NCBI RefSeq assembly: GCF_002368415.1
Contig: NZ_AP018290.1
Location: 933,470 to 997,469 of the forward strand
DNA from: Calothrix sp. NIES-4105
GTDB taxonomy: Bacteria > Cyanobacteriota > Cyanobacteriia > Cyanobacteriales > Nostocaceae
Length of the DNA stretch: 64,000 bases
Direction of reading: 5' to 3'
Every line of letters begins with the position of its first letter. The first letter of the stretch is position 1. Both the position numbers and the translations under genes were made by a program. A model generated the notes under the pieces. It saw nothing but the letters and a program-made list of their open reading frames with translations, did no database searches and was not told the DNA's origin. This document shows, piece by piece, positions 57,101-64,000 of this stretch.

Positions 57101-59264
57101 TTAGGGGTTGCTGAATCTGCGCTATTTGGTTCAAACGTACTTGCCCAGCGGCTCTAATATCTGATAATTGGAAGGATTGTGTCATTCCTGCTAATTGTAC
57201 TTGTCCGTTTAGGCGCCCGCGTAATTCTTCGGATAATTGGTTAAGTTGGACTTGAGAAATGTTCGCACTGGTTTGCCAATTTCCATTATTAAGGCGAATA
57301 TCTTGTAAATTAACCTTACCTCCTGCTAAGTTTAAATTAGCTTGCCCTGTTGCTTGAATAGCACTTGGTTGGAAAGATTGAATTGTTCCTGAAACATTCA
57401 AATTTGTACTAGCAATTTGTCCTGCTGGTAAATTTTCTGCTATTTGATTTAGAGGAATTTGAGATGCATTTGCTATTAACTGCCAGCGACCATTATCTAA
57501 ACTAATATTTTTAAGATTAACTGTACCTTCGGCTAAGTTCAGGTTGGCTGTTCCCGTTGCCTGAATGGCACTTGGTTGAAAAGATGCTGTAGTACCAGAT
57601 AAATTAAACTTGCTATTAACAAGTCCTTGGAACTGCTGCGGAACTTGGGCAAAACGGGACAGTGGTATTTGTTGAGCATTAACTGTTGTTTGCCAATTAC
57701 CTTGTGCAAGCTTTCCGGTAGCTGCAACTGTACCACCTGCAATTTTAAATAAAGCATCTTGAAGCAAGATAGTACCTTGATTATTTATTGCAACTTTAAC
57801 CTCACCTGGGTAAGTAGCTGTAGGCACCTGCACTTGTGCTAATGTTTGTAAGTTGCCTAGAGTACCAAAAATTTTGGCAGTTGCTGAGACATTGTTAATA
57901 TTTATATTGTTAGGTAAAGAAAAGTTGTAGGTTTTTGCTAAAGCATCCCCTGGTATATTTTCGGCTTGGAAGTTTAAACTAATCTGTCTTTGATTTCCTA
58001 ACCCAATTCGACCATTACCTATAACTTGCCCACCAATAATAGGAACTGCTTGTATTTGCGTTAAGGTAACTTGTTGAGGAGTAATTTGGAAGCGACTGCT
58101 AATATTTTTAAAATTAACGCGGTCAATTTTAGCAGTGTTTATTGTGCTAACGTTTCCGGTTAAAAGTGGTTTTTGTAGCGCTCCCTTGACTTGTAAATTT
58201 GCTTGTAATTCTCCAGAAGTTGTAAACGGCAAGTTTACATTTAATGTATTTAATAAGTTTTTTGCACTAACAGCATTTATTTGAGCAGAAAGGTTGTAAC
58301 CTGTTTGCGTATTAATTGTACCTTTCGCTAGGACTGGAATATTACCGTAGCGTCCGATTACATTTTCAAATAGAATATCATTTCCTTGGAATTTTAGTTG
58401 ACCTGTAGTGTTAATAAATTTTCTTGGTAGGTTGGCGACTTGGGCGGTAACTTGATTTGCTGTAACTGTTCCTGCAAAAGTAGTTTTCGGCGCCATTTGT
58501 TGCAAATTCACAATTAAACTACCATCCACTCGACCTGCTTGGAGGTCAACGGGTAATTCGACTACACGAGAAATATCTGCCGCTAGTAAATTTTCCGCCT
58601 GAATTTTGAGGTTTGTTTGTTGTGTTTTGAACTGCGTTTCTCCAGCAATTTGTAAATTTCCACCACTTACAGGCTGAGTATTTATATTATAACTAATTCT
58701 CTGGTCTAGGGGGCGAGCAATACCATTTACCTGCTTAAACCCTACTAAATCTTGAGCTTTGCCAGGTTGAGGGAATGGCGCCAAAATTACATCCGCGTTG
58801 GTAACTTTAATTGTTTCCAATTCGGTTTTGAACAAACCTACTCCTTGCGGTCTGTCTTGAATTGTTGTATTTACCCAACGTCCATTTTTATCTTGTTCAA
58901 TGTAAACATTTGGCTGGACTAAGGTAACATTAAGTTCCAAAGTCCGATTGAAAAGTAATTCCAACGGGTCAAAATCTACTTCTACTGCTTTTGCTGCTAA
59001 ACGGTCTGAGTCAGTTGGCGTTGCAGGAATGCTCGAGGCGCCGAAGCGTAAGCTATTGAGAGAAAAACTTTCAACTTCTCCTAGCGAAACTCGGCGCCCC
59101 AACAACTGTTGAAGATTTGTTTCAACTAACGGAGTTAATCGCTGATGGATAAAAACCCAAACCCACCAACTACCTCCAAGAATTCCCACTAGTAAAATCG
59201 CACCTAATACAAGACTAGTACGATTGAACAATAGCCAAAAATGTCGATTGGGAACGCGGCTCAT
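54120..59264 (-). CDS. TamB/YtfN-like translocation and assembly (DUF490) protein
   Basis: 1,714 residues, ATG 59264. An N-terminal anchor helix (about 12-35; LVLGAILLVGILGGSWWVWV) precedes an AsmA-like start (VETNLQQLLGRRVSLGEVES) and a very long beta-taco of repeated strands with internal repeats (SFQPSAIQATG units around residues 560-690, e.g. AIQATGTANLNLAEG). The C-terminal DUF490 domain (about 1400-1714) ends in a beta-signal-like aromatic residue (YESRF). TamB proteins bridge inner and outer membranes for lipid or protein transport. Its partner M48 gene follows directly. Confidence 0.93.
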   Translation of the reverse strand: MSRVPNRHFWLLFNRTSLVLGAILLVGILGGSWWVWVFIHQRLTPLVETNLQQLLGRRVSLGEVESFSLNSLRFGASSIPATPTDSDRLAAKAVEVDFDPLELLFNRTLELNVTLVQPNVYIEQDKNGRWVNTTIQDRPQGVGLFKTELETIKVTNADVILAPFPQPGKAQDLVGFKQVNGIARPLDQRISYNINTQPVSGGNLQIAGETQFKTQQTNLKIQAENLLAADISRVVELPVDLQAGRVDGSLIVNLQQMAPKTTFAGTVTANQVTAQVANLPRKFINTTGQLKFQGNDILFENVIGRYGNIPVLAKGTINTQTGYNLSAQINAVSAKNLLNTLNVNLPFTTSGELQANLQVKGALQKPLLTGNVSTINTAKIDRVNFKNISSRFQITPQQVTLTQIQAVPIIGGQVIGNGRIGLGNQRQISLNFQAENIPGDALAKTYNFSLPNNININNVSATAKIFGTLGNLQTLAQVQVPTATYPGEVKVAINNQGTILLQDALFKIAGGTVAATGKLAQGNWQTTVNAQQIPLSRFAQVPQQFQGLVNSKFNLSGTTASFQPSAIQATGTANLNLAEGTVNLKNISLDNGRWQLIANASQIPLNQIAENLPAGQIASTNLNVSGTIQSFQPSAIQATGQANLNLAGGKVNLQDIRLNNGNWQTSANISQVQLNQLSEELRGRLNGQVQLAGMTQSFQLSDIRAAGQVRLNQIAQIQQPLTAQFRWNGEIVQILQATTSGLSATGTIGVQLQPTPQITALNLNVQAQDYNLLSLPLNLPGNIALAGTANFNGKVTGAPSSINADGNISLRNFAVNDLEFEPVLTGSVNFQQGQGTQLNLNGQQDQIALTLGANNRPTAFAIRQNGGIATLRTQGENLLLNVQDFPVAVLRNLVPGVGANLEPITGDISLDLAINLDQSTAVGDVAIAQPRLGRITGDEFIGRISFADGNFTLTDGELRQGENRFALSGNLPTAGNQPLQFQLSFDQARIQNVLQSLRIFDFQDVTTGLKVPEFAGAESLQTTPVGLPNANLITQLRRFSEIEALVAQQRIRRQETSRIPTLQELIGTVSGRVAVTGSLQSGINADFDLRSDDLIWGKYNIDEVVAQGNFENGVLTLLPLRVDLGEGLLAFNGQLGQNELSAQVRATEVPVDLIQPFIPNLPVEITGDLNALVTLAGSLNNPRAIGEVALVDGSLNNQPLKTAEVSFSYNNARLNFGSNVLAAGTEPLQITGSVPFKLPFASVQPDSSQISIQANAQNEGLAILNLFTNQVNWVSGQGQLNLTVQGTLDQPITNGIASIKNATINAQALTEPLTDVAGTIRFEGNTLIAENLQGGYSNGQVTANGILAIFAGENAQQQAATNPLTVSLDNLRLNLQELYRGEINGNIVIGGTALNPILGGIIRLSDGEISLLQSTSTNSSSTNSAAQTGQALINSPVRFGNLQFILDDDVRITREPLLSFVGQGDITLNGTLANPRPQGVINLESGQVNLFTTQFTLARGYEQTARFIPSQGFDPILDVRLFALIPEVSGSRIPTSPLSSEIEDVSTINFGTLNTVRVQARVTGLASTLNENLELTSEPARSEAEIVALIGGSFINAFGQENAVLGLVNLAGSTVLSDLQAAISNIGQTLGLSELRVYPTLVTDATRDTSVLGLAAEAVFDISEDFSVSLSRIFATNEFFRYNAIYRINDQIILRGSTNLDDESRALIEYESRF

Positions 59265-59307
59265 TTTTTTGGTCTTTGTGCAGAAAATGGAAGTAAAAAA
59301 GAATTAT

Positions 59308-60528
59308 TTAGAAGTTTGGTTGCTGGCTTTGGGTAAGATTTGGTGGTATCAGCACTGTGTTAATTGCGTGAATAACACCATTACTCGCTTGAATATTCGG
59401 TTGAACAACTTGAGCATTATTGACACTAATTTGATTGGCGCCTGTATTAACTTGAACATTCACAGGGTTGTCACCAAGCGTTTTGAATTCACCTTCGGAA
59501 AGTTCATTTGCAGTTAATTGTCTCGGAACTACGTGATATCTCAAAATCCGAATCAACGTTTCTCGGTTTTCTGGTAGCTGCAACTGTCGTAAAGTCTCCA
59601 CTGGTAATGCAGCAAAAGCTTGGTCTGTAGGAGCAAAGATTGTAAACGAGCCAGGAGTTTGTAAAATACCTGCAAGACCAGAGGTTTTTAATAATGAACT
59701 AAAAGTTGTGAACGAACTATTCGACGCGGCAATGGAAAAAACGTCATTTTCTGCTTGAGTACCACCAATTGCTCTACCAACAATATAATTCGTTGCTGAA
59801 ACATTGCTCGCTAAGGGCTGTAATTTTCCCTGTCTAACTAGCGCTTGATACAAATGTGCTGCTGCTTCTGCACGAGTTAGAGGTTTTAAAGGATTCAGTT
59901 GTCGCACTTCTGGGTAGTTAACAATTAGATTTGCTCTAGTTGCAGCTGCGACTTCATCCGCCGCATAGTTAGGAATGGCGTTCACATCAGTATAGTAGCT
60001 AGCAAGACTTGCAGTATCATCTGGAGTCAAACCTAAACCATTAGTTAGTGCCACAATAGCTTGAACTTTAGGGATTTGCTGATTGGGAAAAAAGAAATTC
60101 CCAGGATACCCAGACATAAATCTTGTTTCATAAGCTTCTTGAATAGCAGAAATAGCCCAGTAGTCGGCAGGTACATCTCTAAATCCTCCTGTATTTAGCT
60201 GCCGTACAGGATTTTGATTAAAAGCTTTTTGAATCATTGCCGCAAATTCAGCACGACTTACTGGTTGTTCGGGTTTAAAAGTGCCATCAGGAAAACCTGT
60301 AATTATATTTCTCTCGCTTAAAGCTGAAATAAACGGACGTGCCCAATAACCTGCTCTAACGTCAGAGTAATAACGCGCGGTAGCTATATTTTGACTTCGA
60401 CTCGTAGTTGGGGCAGTTATTTGAGCTGTAGCTGGTTGAGTAATAACTGTTGACACAAAACTAGTTGTCACCACTCCAAAAGCTAGCAATGTAGATTTGA
60501 GAAAAGACAAATTCAATGGACTACGCAT
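59308..60528 (-). CDS. SLH-domain plus fasciclin (FAS1) protein
   Basis: 406 residues, ATG 60528. Signal peptide (LKSTLLAFGVVTTSFVSTVI), three SLH units (about 55-95 RAGYWARPFISALSERNIIT; 110-160; 170-225 TRAEAAAHLYQALVRQG), and a FAS1 domain (about 265-395; FTIFAPTDQAFAALP, RILRYHVVPRQLT). SLH anchors to the periplasmic cell wall polymer; FAS1 mediates adhesion. It lies 43 bases upstream of the tamB-like gene on the same strand. Confidence 0.92.
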   Translation of the reverse strand: MRSPLNLSFLKSTLLAFGVVTTSFVSTVITQPATAQITAPTTSRSQNIATARYYSDVRAGYWARPFISALSERNIITGFPDGTFKPEQPVSRAEFAAMIQKAFNQNPVRQLNTGGFRDVPADYWAISAIQEAYETRFMSGYPGNFFFPNQQIPKVQAIVALTNGLGLTPDDTASLASYYTDVNAIPNYAADEVAAATRANLIVNYPEVRQLNPLKPLTRAEAAAHLYQALVRQGKLQPLASNVSATNYIVGRAIGGTQAENDVFSIAASNSSFTTFSSLLKTSGLAGILQTPGSFTIFAPTDQAFAALPVETLRQLQLPENRETLIRILRYHVVPRQLTANELSEGEFKTLGDNPVNVQVNTGANQISVNNAQVVQPNIQASNGVIHAINTVLIPPNLTQSQQPNF

Positions 60529-60733
60529 GGTAAATTCCTTCTAAAGAACTTCAATAGTTAAATCACACACAACGAAAACATTTCAAGCATGTAAAAAATT
60601 ATGTTTATTTTGGGAAATAGTTAGGTAAGGTGGGTATTACCCACCAGATCAAGGTCTTGCTAGTCCATATCTAGCTTACACAGACCTAGATTTTTTAGTA
60701 TCCCTTATGTCTAGCTACAGTTTAAATATAAAT

Positions 60734-60755
60734 TGTGGAAAACTGGTGGATAAAT
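60734..60755 (+). promoter_or_regulatory. Two-part motif upstream of SLH-FAS1 gene
   Basis: tgtggaaaactggtggataa, a one-base variant of the 49312 copy. It is about 205 bases upstream of the SLH-FAS1 ATG (minus strand). Confidence 0.55.
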
Positions 60756-60870
60756 CCAATATTTTAGTTATTGATGATAGTTTTTATAAGTTATCTGTTT
60801 TGATAGAAAGCGATTTTAACCTGAGAAGGATGCAGTTAGTATTGGATGTATTATTTATAAAATAAATGCG

Positions 60871-60900
60871 TGTAGAGACGTGATATATCACGTCTCTACA
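60871..60900. terminator. Perfect 30-base palindrome after the BON gene
   Basis: TGTAGAGACGTGATA followed by its exact complement (60871-60900), 20 bases past the BON gene end (minus strand). Terminator-like, and the sequence is a common dispersed palindrome type. Confidence 0.7.
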
Positions 60901-60920
60901 TTGAAGATTAATTAAGATTA

Positions 60921-61328
60921 TCAATTGGCTTCAATATTTACTTGGGAAGTATCTACAGCTTTTGTTCCATCTACCTTGCTTGCCACATTTATCATTTGCT
61001 CAAGGATCGACTGATTGGGTAGTGAGCCTTTTAAAATTATTGTACCGCCATCTTGGAAGATTTCTAAAGTTTGAACATCTTTGATATCTGGGTTTTCGTC
61101 AAAAGCAACTGCTACTCGCTTGGCTAAACCTTCGGTATCATATTCACCGTCAAGTCCCATATTTTCTGGAAGGACTGGAGGTTGACGCATTCCTGCTTTT
61201 TCACGTAATTCCCAGTCATATTCACCCGTTAGTCCGGGACTCATAGATTGTTCAATAGTGCTTTTAGTTACAGTGCTTTTTTCAAGAGTTTCTTCTGAAT
61301 TTCCAAATTGTCTTTTTAACCAACTCAT
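60921..61328 (-). CDS. BON-domain protein
   Basis: 135 residues, ATG 61328 with AGGAGG at about 61337-61342 (complement). The N-terminal 55 residues are polar; the BON domain is at about 68-133 (LAKRVAVAFDENPDIKDVQT, GGTIILKGSLPNQSILEQMI). No signal peptide, so it is probably cytoplasmic or membrane-associated. BON proteins like OsmY and Kbp respond to osmotic and potassium stress, which fits the PgpH and MscS neighbours. Confidence 0.87.
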   Translation of the reverse strand: MSWLKRQFGNSEETLEKSTVTKSTIEQSMSPGLTGEYDWELREKAGMRQPPVLPENMGLDGEYDTEGLAKRVAVAFDENPDIKDVQTLEIFQDGGTIILKGSLPNQSILEQMINVASKVDGTKAVDTSQVNIEAN

Positions 61329-61384
61329 TTATCTTTCCTCCTAATATTTGCAAGAATGTTTTAAAAGCTCGCAAAATGCCTATC

Positions 61385-61444
61385 GGTGCGTAACGCTACA
61401 AGTTGTATCGCTTGTAGTGAAATTTTCCGAGCGCGTTACGCACC
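61385..61444. repeat. Nested hairpin repeat
   Basis: ggtgcgtaacg (61385-61395) pairs with cgttacgcacc (61434-61444), and ctacaag with cttgtag inside. A dispersed cyanobacterial palindrome type, located upstream of the BON gene and between divergent genes. Confidence 0.6.
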
Positions 61445-61688
61445 CTACGTTTTTTATCTGCCAATTATGTGAGTCTTAAAATCAAGCTGTACTTTTGGCT
61501 GTTATTGTCTAATTTTATTTACTTGATGTTTAATTTGACATCTATCATAGGAGAGAGGCAGAGGTGATAAGTCGTTTGCAAGAATCAGTTTTTGAGATGG
61601 TATTTCGACGAATACCTTGGAAGATAGATTTAAATCTCGCTGTTTTGAGATAGTATCACCATTGCTAGTAATTCAGTAAATAAATAAC

Positions 61689-62699
61689 ATGAATGCAGAA
61701 ATATCAGCAGTTTGGGACAAAATGCAGAGCATGATTAACGGATTTATTGTCCTGCTGCCCAATATTGTGCTAGCGTTGATTGTTTTTGTCATTTTCTTTT
61801 TTGTTGCTAGGGCAATTAAGCGGTTAGTTAAACGTTTAACTCGTAACCGTCGGCAAGCGAGGAATTTGGGATTAGTGCTGGGACGCTTGGCACAGGGTGT
61901 AACAATTTTAGTCGGTCTATTTGTCGCTCTATCGATAGTCATACCTACATTCCGTGCAGGTGATTTAGTGCAACTGTTGGGAATAAGTGGGGTAGCAATA
62001 GGTTTTGCTTTTCGCGATATCCTACAAAATTTCTTATCTGGTATCTTAATTCTTTTAACTGAACCGTTCCAAATTGATGACCAAATCGTGTTTAATAATT
62101 TTGAAGGAACGGTAGAAAATATTGAAACCAGGGCAACGACAATCAGAACTTACGATGGGCGCCGCATAGTAATTCCAAATTCTCAATTATTTACCAATTC
62201 TGTTACCGTTAATACCGCTTTCGATAGCCGTCGCATTGAATACGATGTTGGCATTGGTTACGGTGATGACATCGACTGGGCAAAGGAGTTAATGCTCGAA
62301 GCTATACATAGTGTAGACGAGGTATTGAAAGACCCGGCGCCTGATGTGTTGGTGATGGAACTAGCTGAAAGTACTGTCAATATCCGCGCGCGTTGGTGGA
62401 TTAAACCACCACGACGAATAGATACTCTCAGATCAAGGGATAAAGTGATTTCTGCAATCAAGAAGAAGTTAAGTGAAAATGGTATTGATTTGCCTTTTCC
62501 AACCAGACAAATTTTATTCCACGACCAAACCGAACAGACGGATGGAGATCGCTCTCAACAGCGTGAAGGTTGGCCTGCAGGTCACAAAGATGTACCAAAA
62601 CCTCGCCGCATTGCTGATTCACTGCGGTTACTCGCCCAAACACGCTCGTCAAACAACAATAACGGCAAAGTAGATCAAACTACGAACGACGAAAAATGA
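61689..62699 (+). CDS. MscS-family mechanosensitive channel (short form)
   Basis: 336 residues, ATG 61689. Three TM helices with the pore segment ISGVAIGFAFRDILQNFLSG (about 100-119), beta domain QIDDQIVFNNFEGTVENIET, then the cytoplasmic domain ending in NGIDLPFPTRQILFHDQTE. A polar tail follows. The stop overlaps the next start by four bases (ATGA), so the DUF2254 gene is translationally coupled. Confidence 0.92.
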   Translation: MNAEISAVWDKMQSMINGFIVLLPNIVLALIVFVIFFFVARAIKRLVKRLTRNRRQARNLGLVLGRLAQGVTILVGLFVALSIVIPTFRAGDLVQLLGISGVAIGFAFRDILQNFLSGILILLTEPFQIDDQIVFNNFEGTVENIETRATTIRTYDGRRIVIPNSQLFTNSVTVNTAFDSRRIEYDVGIGYGDDIDWAKELMLEAIHSVDEVLKDPAPDVLVMELAESTVNIRARWWIKPPRRIDTLRSRDKVISAIKKKLSENGIDLPFPTRQILFHDQTEQTDGDRSQQREGWPAGHKDVPKPRRIADSLRLLAQTRSSNNNNGKVDQTTNDEK

Positions 62700-64000
62700 A
62701 AAACGCACGCCTTAGTAAGCTCTGGGATACGCTCCACTCAAGCTATTGGTTTATACCATCAGTCATGGCTGTGTTGGCTACGATTCTGGCATTTACAATG
62801 CTAATGCTTGACCGCACAGGTAAGAGCATTGATTATTGGTGGATATATACTGGTGGAGCTTCAGGCGCCCGTTCTTTACTTGAAGCTGTTGCAGGTTCGA
62901 TGGTGAGTGTCACTGCTACAGCATTTTCAATTACAATTGTGGCGCTTCAGCTTGCTGCTTCTAATTTTGGACCTAGACTCCTGCGTAATTTTATGCAGGA
63001 TACGGGTAATCAATTTGTTCTTGGTACCTTTATTGGTACGTTTATTTATTGCTTGTTTGTACTGCGAACGATTCGTGGAGAGGGGGATGGATACGAGCGT
63101 TTTGTGCCGCAATTGTCGATTACAATGGGAATTCTGCTAGCAATTATTAGCGTCGGCGTGTTAATTTATTTTATTGATCACGCTTCGACAATAATTCAAG
63201 CATCGCACATAATAGAAAATGTCAGTGATGATTTACACAAAGCAATAGACAGATTATTTCCACAAAGAATTGGACATGGTGTATCAGACAATCAAAAACA
63301 AGGCGAAGAAGTACCAAAAGATTTTGACCAAGAATCGCGACCGATTAGAGCTAATAGTACAGGTTATTTACAAGTCATCGATAATGATGAATTGATGAAA
63401 CTTGCTAAAGAGCATAATTTGTTATTGCGTATCGAATCTCGACCGGGTAAATATATTACTAATGGCTCTAGTTTGGTAATGGTATTTCCAAGTGAAAAGG
63501 TAAACAAAAAACTTGCTAAACAAATCAATTCTGCATTTATTCTAGGTAGAGAACGCACAGAGCAACAAGATATAGGATTCCCCATCAATCAGTTAGTAGA
63601 AATTGCCTTACGTGCAATTTCTCCTGGGATCAATGACCCATTTACCGCAATCCGCTGCATTGATAGACTTGCTGCTGGACTATCTCATCTCGTTCAACGT
63701 GATTTTCCCTCACCCTATCGTTACGACAAAAACAATAAACTACGGGTAATAATTGCTGAACCAATTTTATTTGAGGAATTGGCGTATAATGCTTTTAACC
63801 AGATTCGTCAATATGGAAAGTCAGATACAGCAGTAACTATTAGATTATTAGAAGCAATAATTATAATAAGCACTTACACTGACAATCCTAAATATCAACA
63901 GGTTTTGCGTCACCATGCTGACATGATTTTGCATTCTTGTAGCGGTGAACTGTCTCAACAGGACTGTAAAGATGTACAAAAATGCTACGATGCAGTAATT
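62696..64000 (+). CDS. DUF2254 membrane protein, runs off the window
   Basis: From ATG 62696 the frame is open for 435 codons to the window edge. Four N-terminal TM helices (about 17-37, 65-90, 110-130, 143-163) with TATAFSITIVALQLAASNFG and PRLLRNFMQDTGNQFVLGTF, then a soluble part (FPINQLVEIALRAISPGIND), as in DUF2254 proteins. The role is unknown; the coupling to a small MscS channel suggests joint action in membrane or ion homeostasis. Confidence 0.88.
   Translation, partial: MKNARLSKLWDTLHSSYWFIPSVMAVLATILAFTMLMLDRTGKSIDYWWIYTGGASGARSLLEAVAGSMVSVTATAFSITIVALQLAASNFGPRLLRNFMQDTGNQFVLGTFIGTFIYCLFVLRTIRGEGDGYERFVPQLSITMGILLAIISVGVLIYFIDHASTIIQASHIIENVSDDLHKAIDRLFPQRIGHGVSDNQKQGEEVPKDFDQESRPIRANSTGYLQVIDNDELMKLAKEHNLLLRIESRPGKYITNGSSLVMVFPSEKVNKKLAKQINSAFILGRERTEQQDIGFPINQLVEIALRAISPGINDPFTAIRCIDRLAAGLSHLVQRDFPSPYRYDKNNKLRVIIAEPILFEELAYNAFNQIRQYGKSDTAVTIRLLEAIIIISTYTDNPKYQQVLRHHADMILHSCSGELSQQDCKDVQKCYDAVI

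Noticed and set aside
32648-60755. Two-part motifs as a replication origin
   Set aside because: The copies are single and spread over 30 kb, without the clustered DnaA boxes or dnaA/dnaN neighbours of an oriC.
1-64000. tRNA, rRNA, riboswitch or CRISPR array
   Set aside because: None recognised by eye; a covariance-model scan would be needed to exclude small RNAs.

Overview
The window comes from a cyanobacterial chromosome, most likely a filamentous (Nostocales-type) species. That is an inference from gene content: PRC-barrel/DUF2382 and DUF1206 proteins, SLH-fasciclin and TamB envelope genes, nSTAND1 proteins, and IS982, IS630 and IS701 elements. The DNA is AT-rich, but the palindrome GGCGCC recurs about 80 times, while the usual cyanobacterial HIP1 octamer GCGATCGC was not seen. 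No rRNA, tRNA or CRISPR array was recognised.

Region 1 (1-10.1 kb) is a compact co-directional chemosensory operon: CheW, CheR-TPR, a WspA-like receptor, a WspD-like CheW, a CheA-REC hybrid with two HPt domains, CheB, and a response regulator whose output domain is a class III nucleotide cyclase. This is the parts list of the Pseudomonas Wsp surface-sensing pathway, with the diguanylate cyclase output (WspR) replaced by a probable adenylate cyclase. It is the most interesting intact system in the window.

Region 2 (10.2-30.7 kb) is an accessory graveyard. It holds a broken plasmid-type gene, an XRE regulator, one intact FAD oxidoreductase, and an nSTAND1 conflict-type NTPase separated from its upstream part by IS982. 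It also holds a protein with three WGEF motifs and a methyltransferase-like domain, a decayed module (actin/Hsp70-like ATPase, HerA-like ATPase, P-loop GTPase) cut by an IS4-type element, and a tyrosine integrase split by an IS630 element. An IS701 and a second IS630 relic follow. Two gene-free stretches carry clustered short motifs (GGAAGCATAAG-type at 12.7-13.05 kb; GTAC at 25.36-25.85 kb) that look like protein-binding arrays, perhaps element ends or an origin.

Region 3 (30.7-64 kb) is a dense envelope and stress block. It contains PRC-barrel proteins, an HMA/glycine-zipper protein, DUF1206, a PgpH-like HD phosphodiesterase, secreted small proteins, a peptidoglycan-binding protein, YdcF, two MscS channels, a phosphorelay (receiver, hybrid kinase, multi-domain OmpR regulator), HdeD, an FMN reductase, HtrA, an M48 protease, TamB, SLH-FAS1, BON and DUF2254. 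Nine copies of a two-part motif (consensus GTGGAAAACTNGTGGAKAA, resembling paired cyanobacterial DnaA boxes) lie in intergenic spaces of this block and none was seen in the first 30 kb, suggesting a shared regulator or a dispersed element. The 46.8-54.1 kb part shows the scars of a tandem duplication: tail fragments of the response regulator, the FMN reductase and the M48 protease.
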